From Diphasiastrum complanatum (taxonomy: Eukaryota; Streptophyta; Lycopodiopsida; Lycopodiales; Lycopodiaceae): a DNA stretch of 64,000 nucleotides. Position numbers and translations under genes: made by a program. The notes under the pieces are model-generated. The model ran no database searches. It saw only the letters and a program-made list of their open reading frames with translations, and was not told the DNA's origin. Numbering within the stretch: the stretch's first letter is position 1; every line of letters begins with the position of its first letter. Location of the stretch: contig CM055103.1 in NCBI GenBank assembly GCA_029204225.1, positions 57,401,705 to 57,465,704 of the forward strand. Direction: 5' to 3'. Shown in pieces: positions 55,860 through 64,000 of this stretch.

Positions 55860-57500
55860 AATTACAAGCCTTCAAATAATCATTAAATGTCATTAATACT
55901 CATATTAAATAGACCATCCATCTCTCATGTCTCATTAATTAGACTACAGCCGGTTCGCTATTCCCATCGATCCTCTATCTCCTCCATTTTTCCTCAGGGC
56001 TCCATCGAACTTGTTTCCTTTGCTTGCGCCTCATTGCTCACGCCTCATTGTTCTTTGCTCGTTGGTGTTGATGCTGCGCCTCATTTGCTCCTTGCTCCTT
56101 GCTGGTTGTTGGAAGCGCCAACCACCTCATTGCTTTGCTTGTTGCTGGCTGTTGGAAGTGCCACCATACACAGGGATACAAAGGACCATGTATTTGAATT
56201 GAAGTTGGTATGATAGTCCGTTTTGACAATATGTTTGATGTGGATGATAATTTCACCAGTAGTCTGAGTATTGCATTTATGAGTTCTGAGAAGTAATGCC
56301 TTGTCTCAATATTTGTAAAAGTTTGGTTTGGTTTTGTCATAAGCGGTGTTGAGAAGTAGTCTATGCCTTAGGAATGGTAGCATATCTTTCCTAGCCAGAA
56401 GGCCTTAGCCTCAACAGATAGTCATTGGATCAATATTAGTCTGCATTGCAACACATATCTGGCTCAACACTCACAAGGTAGCAAGCATCTGTGGCCAGAA
56501 ACATCTGCTTGAGATGATGTACCCTACTTCCACATCTTCAGATAGCTATCCAGCAGTCGTGCTCAACCATTAATGGATACAATGATCTGGAAAAGATCCT
56601 TTCAGAGGCGAAGGAATGTTGAAGAGCACCCTTGCCCAGCCGTTCATGAGTCTGTCAACAGGGCGTTGACAACCCTGTCCCTCAACGCAGCCTCACTTCT
56701 CCTCTTCCTCTCTGATTAGTATAGAGTCATCCTATCCCCCATAGTTAGTCACGATCCCTACTCTCTCTTTCTCAATGGACAACATTGTTTGATCTTGCGC
56801 TCTGCCAGAGCCTTCAACAAGCTCTACATCTCTCTCTATCGAGCCAGCAACCTCTTCTGCCAACGAACTTCATCTCCTTCAATGGACGAATGAAACACAT
56901 GAAGAAGAAGAAAGGGGGGGCCTTGAAGAAAGGGGATCCGTGATTTTAAATTGGTGTGAAGAACTAAGACCATCGTAGTAAGATATGCATTCCCATTATG
57001 CTTATGCTGATTATACTACTTTTGAACTCTGCTCCTCCTTTAGGAACAATAATTCATTGGTAGACATTAACTACTGTTTTTTAGCTCAATGATATCAAAC
57101 TTACAACAATTTTTTTGGAGGTAAACTATGTGAGTAAGTTATCAAATTTTGATGCTAACCCAAAGTAATTTTCTAAAGTTCCATCATCTAGTCTTCAGCA
57201 AATTATTTCAATGCATAACAGATTGAATAAAATCTTACTCTTATGGAAATTCCTCAGTGTCAGTTGTCCTAGTAGATACACTGTAGATTAGTCCATGGCT
57301 AGTAGGCTTGTATAGCTTACATAATCACGTTAAATTGCTCAAATGTTCCCAAAAAAATAGTTTTCCTAATACTATGAATTGAATCGCATGAAACTGATGA
57401 GCATGCTTTGTATGGACTAAAAAGATGGCAACATCTTTCTTCTTGTAGATCTATGCTGTTAAGGGGGTCACGCTTCTTTTGTAGAAAGTTTGACAGTTAC
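55860..57500. other. Non-coding part of hAT element
   Basis: Lies between the subterminal repeats and the transposase. It has CT-rich and GCTCCTTGCTCC-like strings but no readable gene. Confidence 0.35.
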
Positions 57501-57529
57501 CAAAGAGGAAGAGGCATTGTGGAGAGAAT

Positions 57530-59239
57530 ATGTGGTCCACTTGCAGAAAAATCAAAAAAAATTGGGCACCCTATAACATGAACTCTACAACATGGGGCTT
57601 TTATGTATTGAATGAGCCCAACATTGAAGTAGATGTCACATGTCCTCAGACTATGCGATGTTTCATATGTCACTCTGTAGAACGGGCTCAGAGTAGTACA
57701 CATACTGTCACACGATCTAGGAAGGGAATTTTGAACTACAATCCGACAAATGGAGTAACTGCTATGAGGAAACATGTGGCTAATGAGCATGCCAAAACAT
57801 TGTATAGGTATGAGATAGAGAGGAAGTCCATAGAAGTAGAAGAGATAGAGGGTCAAAGTAAGTCTAAGAAGAGAAAGACAACTCCACCTTCAACTATCAC
57901 AAAGTTTTTTGGGAGCAAAATCCTTACAAGAACAACGATCCAGCCCAACAACAATTCCTTGAAGATCTAGTCCTTTATATTACCAAGGGCTATAGGCCAC
58001 TTTCTAGTGTAGAAAACCCATGGCTTTGCCGATTGGTGATGAGGCAATGTGGTAAAGTAACTTTTCCTTCTCGCAAACAGCTTGTTGATGAAGTCATCCC
58101 TTCCATGGTGTCAAAGACAATGGAGCGATATGTACTCCCCTCCCTTGCTAGTTGTACGATAGCAACAGCCACCTTTGATTTGTGGATGTCTCAAGCTGGC
58201 TTTGATGCTTTCGCTCTTGTCATCAATTTTATAGACAATTCTTGGGTTCCTCGCCATATTATAGCTGGGTTATTTGAGGTTCATGACACAGCAAGAGCAG
58301 CTATGGGTAGGCAAGTGAAGGAGCTCCTAGCTTCCTTCAATCTCACCAACAAAATTGTGGCATATGTGAAGGATGAAGGTGCCAACCTAGGTACACTTAC
58401 TGTTGCTCTCACCTTCGTCGTATCTTGTGTGCCTCTGCAGCTTTTACATCCATATGAGGAAACCTGTTTTGTCATGCAATGTCAATATGCGACAAATGAT
58501 GCAAAGATTTGTGTGGGCATGAAGGAGGTGAGTTTGAAGGAAGCACAAGCTGCCCTTCAGACAATCACTTGGACCAAGAAATCTGGCAAAGGTAGACAAG
58601 AGTGGGCAAAGGCATGTAAGGATGCCGGGCTACGACCTCAAAAACTCAAGACACCGGTGAAAACACGATTTGCATCGAAGGTAATTTTGTTTGAAGAGAC
58701 ATTGGAATTTAGAGATGCAATCAATCTTCGCTATGGGAGACAAAGCCTAGCATTACAATCTCGTGTCCCGAGCCCACAAACATGGTCTATAGCCATGGCG
58801 GTCACCAACACTTTAAAACCCGTTGTTCATCAATGCATTATCGACCAATTTAGAGGGCATTGGCTGCTTTTTGATGCATTGGCTGCATCACTTTCCATGT
58901 GTATGAAGATGCAATGAGATTCTGCCCAATGAGCTGAAATGAACCCTCCCTTGCAGCTAGGGAATTTTGATTCCGAGCTGGAGAATTTATGTGCCCGTAT
59001 GCAAGTTGAGGTAGTTCACGTGTTGCATGCATTCCTCTCATTTGCAATTTCATTTTTGCCCGACAAAGCACACAATATGCTAGCTCATCCTCAAGAATTG
59101 GCTAGATGATGTGCGAATTGATTGCAATGTTGCAGAGCAAGGGGTTAAAGAGTTCTTAATGTCGAAGGACATGATGATTGATGACAATGAGGATCTCATT
59201 GCATATGCAGGCCTATTCGAAGATGAGGATTCCCCTTGA
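57530..59239 (+). pseudogene. hAT transposase, BED zinc finger type
   Basis: The first frame (57530-57970) holds a BED-type finger: CFICHS, a long loop, then RKHVANEH, followed by a basic KSKKRK stretch. A frameshift near 57950 leads into the main frame, which reads EDLVLYITKGYRPLSSVENP and continues to 58917. The catalytic core includes FDLWMSQAGFDAFALVINFI, HIIAGLFEVHDT and NKIVAYVKDEGANLGTL, then TPVKTRFASKVILFEE and WSIAMAVTNTLKP. After a stop at 58917 the C-terminus continues, with breaks, to IAYAGLFEDEDSP at 59239. The usual CHAH-like segment after VPLQLLHPYE is shortened. Two or three small lesions separate this from an intact protein, so it is a relatively young relic. Confidence 0.85.
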
Positions 59240-62170
59240 CATATCTCTCAATGTTTTATGAATGCAGATTTTTGTTTGTTGCATATTATATATAAAGATT
59301 TTGTATAGCGATTTTCACTTTCCTAGTCTTAGAAAAGCAGTTGAAAGCCAAAACACAATAATAACTGTTTAGCATGTATATTTATTTTATTGATGGCTAC
59401 ATTAAAAGGACAACTATACAACTGTTATAATATTGCAAGTTAGATCAATGGGTGTACAAAAGAGTTTTCTTGTTAAAGAAGTGTAGTTCTTTTGCAGGCC
59501 CTAAAATGGGAATTTTATGATGCCTTCAGTGAAGCAGGTAAAATAGGAGTTGTGTGCAACTTAGAAGGCTTGTAGATGCATAATAAATGTTTTAAAATAG
59601 TGTTCTTATGCTTTTGTTTTGTCAAGTTTGGGCCAACAACACTTAGAAGGTTAAACAATCTTTTTTTCAATGTCAATTTTGGGTCGGTAAGATATTCAGA
59701 CAGTTCAACCAAGAAATCTAGATTCTGAAGAAGAGTGAGAACTCGGAATGATTAGACATCCCCACAGCATTAAGATCACATGCTTCACAGTTCAGAACTG
59801 AACTTAGCAAAACAAGAATGCCACAAGGCCAAATGATTGCTGTAGGCAATGCTTACAATGGGCTACGTTGACCCTCAACAGTCTTCATAAACTTGCTACT
59901 CACTTATTCTAGCAAGCAGTTCCAAACACAACATAGTTCGATTAATTACTGGGTTCAGTTCTAATTAATAATCTATGCATAGCATAGAATCCATCATTCT
60001 GCAGAATCACCATGAATTTCCTAGGATCAGTCAGATTAGATAGTAACGGTAAGAGGTGTGATTCATTCAACAAGGAACTGAAATGTAATATAACGTTCTT
60101 GAAAAACAGAAAGTGTCTGTCACACACTTTTTCAAATTCTTGTGAAGATACAGTCTACATATACAAAGTTTGTGAATCACTGCATTGATTCAAGCTGACT
60201 AAGACAACAGACAATATTTTATTCTGCCATAAATAGCATAGACAGAAGAAGAGCAAGAACTCTACTCCTGCTTCCTACTTTGCAGAACCATGAACGAACA
60301 AATGATAATGAGCGTGAGCTCTGCTATATGTGTTTGAGAAAGCAGGGAGAACGCCCGGAAGATCTGAAACGTCCTATCTTGTGAGGTAGCCAATGGTTTG
60401 CTGCCATGTAGAGATAGTCCAGTTCAAAATGCTACCTCAGCCATCTGGAAACAAGTATGTTGTTATCGAGAAACCATGTTGAAAAGAGCCCTTCAAATAA
60501 TACGTAAAATATATGAAGTCTCCATCTTCTGCCTCTAAAATGTTGAGAGTAATGAGTTATTGAATCAAAGTGAACTGGCATATCTTCTTTTGTATCAACT
60601 TCTAATATTGATAAGAAACCTTGTACATCGATCTTTTTTCATTGACGACGAACTGAAAATGATGTTTGTCTAATCAGCCTAAGTTGATTGTTCAAAATAG
60701 ATATAACTAACTTTAGATGTGTAAACATAGCCTTCAATACTTCAAAAATGAAGTTCGGAGTCCGCCTAACTGCCAACTGTTTTTCAATAGCTTTAAAACA
60801 GACTTCAAACTTCAATGGTAGATGCAATACGTACGTTCTGGTTTATATCCAGCCTGGTGTAAACCATAAAAAGGCTACACGTGGTCAGTCTCCTGCCACG
60901 TACATCAGAATGAATGTTGACTGGTCAACTCAAATATTTCTTCTGCACAACAAATATTTGTCTGTTGGTCGAACGTTTGTCTGATCCTCAAATTTATCTG
61001 AGTAGCATTCTTCTATGGTCGAACATTTATTTGTCTGACATCCGAATCTATAAGTTTTTGGTAGCCGACTGTAAACCGCTTCTGAGAACAAGCATTATGT
61101 GGATTCGCCGTAGACAGGTAGAATATAGCCTCAAATATCAGAATACTCAAATGCCAAAAAGACATGCAGATATATTCGAATAAAATATAGTCTAGCATTT
61201 TTTATGATCCTCTGAACAACAACAAGGTATAAGTTTGATAAATCGTGATAATAATTCAATAAGAACGTGCATACCTTGCAAACAGCCGCTTAGAAGAGAT
61301 TGTTGGCTGATGGCCGATACCTGACTATACAAGTTGTAAACAACCATGTATAACCTTTAGTATGAAAGAAAGTGTGCAATTAGATTGGAAGAGAGAGAGA
61401 CAAACATATCAACAGAGAGTTCAAATGCTCGATAGAATGTTGTTCGGATGTGCGTAATAGCAGACCCTTGAACCTTCAGCATTCGAATAGTCAGCATGCC
61501 CCTCCGAGTTCAACTGACTGAAATGAAGAGCTTTTTCAAAACAGACCTTTGAATATTCGGATCTCAAATCATAATCACGTGATTAAGTTACCAACGCGAC
61601 TGCTGATCTTCAAATTAAAACCTTTCAAACTTATCTGTCTTGCCCTTCAATGATATATAAAATCAATCGCCAGCATCAGCCTTGGTTAATGGGTGCGTTG
61701 CTAAAGCTTTTCTGCAGATTGCCATTTAGTATTCCGCGTGAAAGAATCTTCAAAAAGAATTGTTATAGACAATCGTTCAGAGCTTTAAAATAACCTTCAA
61801 CAGGAGAGTATTTTGATCTTTCAGATAATCATTTTGACAAAGATACATCCACTGGAATGTCGCTATAGATTCTCAAAGATGTGTGCCATTTGATAATCAT
61901 TATCAAATCTGCCTTGATACATTAATGCGCTGCTAGAAATTTATTCAGGCTACTTCAGTGATGATCTCCCCAGATATATGAGTGATGATCCTGCGTGCAT
62001 AATCAATGTGCTGGTTGCCTTAGAAGATGGTGAGAGAGCTCGAATAAAGAATGTTTGCTTCAAACTGGCTCAAACAAAAAAGGAGAGAACATCTAATTTG
62101 TCTTCGAACTGGCTTGAAGAAGAAATATTCGTCTGTGGGAAGATGCCAATCTGCTTCTCTGGCTGCCACT
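59240..62170. other. Non-coding stretch
   Basis: No supportable gene or repeat. The 60900-61050 part has a recurring TTTGTCTG word near GGTCGAAC, possibly a decayed LTR. Confidence 0.3.
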
Positions 62171-62199
62171 GAAGAACACATAATTTGAAGAAACAAAAC

Positions 62200-63104
62200 A
62201 TTTCTAATTACAAAGCTTTGCTAGCTTTTAGCCCTCTACCTGACGAAGATGTTCGCAAACACGAAAGTCAAGAGACACGAAGCACGAAAGTTTTGCGAAC
62301 ACCTGACGAAAAGACACAAACACGAAAGATTCGCGAACGAGAATCTTTTGCGGTCGAGCACGAGAGAGTCAGACGGCGAAAACGAAACCAACGACGCGAC
62401 ACAAAGAACGTCGTGAAAGACTTTCTGCCCTCATGCTCGAAAGAGTACCAGCGAAGATCATGCAAGTACCTAGAAGTACAGAGATCTGATCTGATGGCAT
62501 GACTTCAGCAGATACACTCTAGATCGTGGCTAATCTGCCACTCTTGTAATTGCTAGATGATACTTGACACAAGATGACAGAACACACATACAGTGTAGCA
62601 GTCTGATGCTAGTAAGCAATCAAGACGCAATACAAACAAGAAGTCCACCTGCGTGCGAGACGAGTTCTGTGATCATGATCCATAGATATCCACAAGTCCG
62701 CTAGTAAGCGAGACATCTATTCGTGAGAGAACTGTATTTCTCTCACGCCAACGCACTGCGTGGATCTGCATGCAATGCTTGAAGAATCAGAGAAAAATCA
62801 ATAGATGATTTTGTAGCAATTGTGCACATGTCAATTTATGATGTATGATCTTGAATGCAGATGTATCTGCTGTTATTCGTGTGTCTGATTCTCCATTCAT
62901 TTCAATTCCACACATTGGTTGAATTTGTTGAATGCTGCATTAATTTATAAACGTAGATCAGTTGTGCCTGACTACATTCTGGAGGACTGTAGGAGTGACT
63001 TAGCTGGCAGTGTCCAACTACCACATCTGAACTCCATCCGAATTGCGTTGAATCGTGGTTGCTTCACTTTCGCGACTATTTCACGACCGCGAATTCTTTC
63101 ATCA
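62200..63104 (+). repeat. Copia-type LTR, left boundary undefined
   Basis: The stretch ends TTTCATCA, one base before a primer site. It is rich in ACGAAAG and TCGCGAA words (62250-62450), which also occur after element 1 at 4.74-4.81 kb. A CTCTCACG/CGTGAGAG inverted pair lies near 62722-62758. The left end was not found. Confidence 0.55.
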
Positions 63105-63105
63105 A

Positions 63106-63117
63106 TGGTATCAGAGC
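63106..63117 (+). promoter_or_regulatory. Primer-binding site
   Basis: TGGTATCAGAGC, a perfect plant copia primer site complementary to initiator-Met tRNA, directly after the LTR-like region. Confidence 0.85.
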
Positions 63118-63144
63118 ATATCACCAATTCTCCTCATCATAATT

Positions 63145-63252
63145 ATGGCTGCGAACCTGTCTTCGAACAAGAAAGAATGTCGCGACAAGGGGCCTTCGTG
63201 CTCGATCTTCAATAGGTGCCCTTCCAATATGCCTTCAATAGCCTTTTCATAA
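63145..63252 (+). pseudogene. Gag start of a truncated copia element
   Basis: The ATG lies 28 bases after the primer site, the usual place for copia gag, and opens MAANLSSNKKECRDKG. The frame ends after 35 codons and no gag core follows, so the element is truncated here. Confidence 0.5.
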
Positions 63253-64000
63253 AAGTGATCATGGTAGTATGGCTAAAGGCTCGAAGTATTATTCAGGAGG
63301 CCTAGTGACCAATTAAGGGCTCGAATATTTCAATGTTGAACATCAAAATGAATAAGGTTCAAAGAGTGACCTTATATTTCCACACTTAGACTAAAAAGTT
63401 TCCAAGGCCTCTTCCACAAAATGAGTAGCCTCCACCCATGACGATTTTTAGACCATGCGCAACATTAGACTCAGAATCACGACTGAGAATGCCCAGAGAA
63501 CATATCAGTTAAGCTTCAAAAATAAAGTTAGCACCAAATATTGGCAAGCCAAAAAAGTGCCTCCAGAAATACATACAGGACTTTGGCAATTAAAATGCTC
63601 ACAGTCAATGCCATAAATGTAATATCTTCATCTTAGAACTGGCCTCAATTATGTCTTGTCGACACAAACTTATAGCTTGACCATGGCAAATAATATCAGG
63701 AATAAGTGACAACTCCACCAAGTACTGCATCAGTTAGCAAAACCACCGATTTTCTGACAGAATGGTCAATAAAATTGACCATTATAAAATTCAGTGTATC
63801 ACAATAGATTTCTCAAATAACAGTGATTCACATGGCCTTGAAATGGGCTGCAAAATAATGAGTACAAGCTAACAAAGTGGCTGTAAAATGTGTTATTTCA
63901 TGTTGGTAAGTTGACCGCAACAATTGGTAGTTCCAATAAATATCTTCATATGCGAGATTGACAAAACACAATTTGGCCTCATTTTTAGCAACCTATAGGG
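63253..64000. other. Non-coding stretch to window end
   Basis: AT-rich sequence with no readable gene or repeat. Confidence 0.3.

Larger units (their letters stand above)
55612..59239 (+). mobile_element. hAT transposon with left end and transposase
   Basis: CAGTGTTGGGTGGG at 55612 is typical of a plant hAT terminus and interrupts a gypsy fragment. The following 250 bases repeat GGTAT and CCGGGTAT-like words in both orientations, as expected for transposase-binding subterminal repeats. A hAT transposase lies at 57530-59239. The total length of about 3.6 kb fits an autonomous hAT. I could not find the matching right terminus, so the right boundary is only the end of the coding region. Confidence 0.6.

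Noticed and set aside
60900-61060. Repeated TTTGTCTG words as an LTR
   Set aside because: The words are short and irregularly spaced, and no primer site or TG...CA ends were found.

Overview
This window looks like nuclear DNA from a land plant with a large, transposon-rich genome. Spliceosomal introns have GT-AG borders and reach about 7 kb. There are decayed Ty1/copia and Ty3/gypsy retroelements using the plant initiator-Met primer site (TGGTATCAGAGC), hAT DNA elements, and a plant-type nucleolar GTPase gene. The long introns and the style of the hAT transposase suggest a fern or gymnosperm rather than a compact angiosperm, but this is inference and I cannot name the species.

Host genes. 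The main gene is a complete nucleostemin-like nucleolar GTPase (NSN1 type) on the minus strand, 48800 to 29668. Nine exons join in frame into a 594-residue protein spread over 19 kb. A three-exon gene for a small secreted peptide lies at 10771-11375 (+). Three phase-compatible exons of a gene I do not recognise lie at about 12570-12130 (-). An unrecognised two-exon unit occurs twice (49592-50162 and 52309-52901). The second copy continues a longer ORF that lies in one arm of a 1.1-kb inverted repeat.

Layout. 1-5060: a copia RT scrap and a broken copia element with a PBS-like repeat array. 5061-10700: sparse, old repeats. 10.7-12.6 kb: the two small host genes. 13.3-21.15 kb: a copia relic split by a nearly complete 5977-bp copy of its own family on the other strand (250-bp LTRs, 5-bp target duplication). 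22.9-23.8 kb: gypsy integrase. 25.9-26.5 kb: copia tail and LTR. 26.5-29.6 kb: microsatellites. 29.7-48.8 kb: NSN1, whose introns hold a composite copia insertion (intron 6), a solo LTR, an RT scrap and tandem repeats (intron 5), and two hAT-type non-autonomous elements, a hAT transposase tail and a TRIM retroelement (intron 4). 49.5-54.8 kb: a mosaic of unknown duplicated exons, copia gag, gypsy RNase H, the palindrome, an NSN1 pseudogene and copia integrase. 55.4-59.2 kb: a gypsy scrap cut by a hAT element with a near-complete transposase. 62.2-63.25 kb: an LTR with PBS and a gag start.

Most notable. (1) A 402-bp TRIM at 44860-45261 carries a tRNA-like sequence with Pol III A and B boxes in each LTR. 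The same LTR stands directly before a copia protease-integrase ORF in intron 6 of NSN1, and both joins there fall on the primer-binding site. (2) A near-perfect 1.1-kb palindrome has protein-coding arms and would give a long double-stranded RNA. (3) A copia family has LTR ends AG...CT instead of TG...CA. (4) Two hAT-type elements carry internal arrays of GGGGGGC/GCCCCCC hairpins, and one has an apparent empty site beside it.
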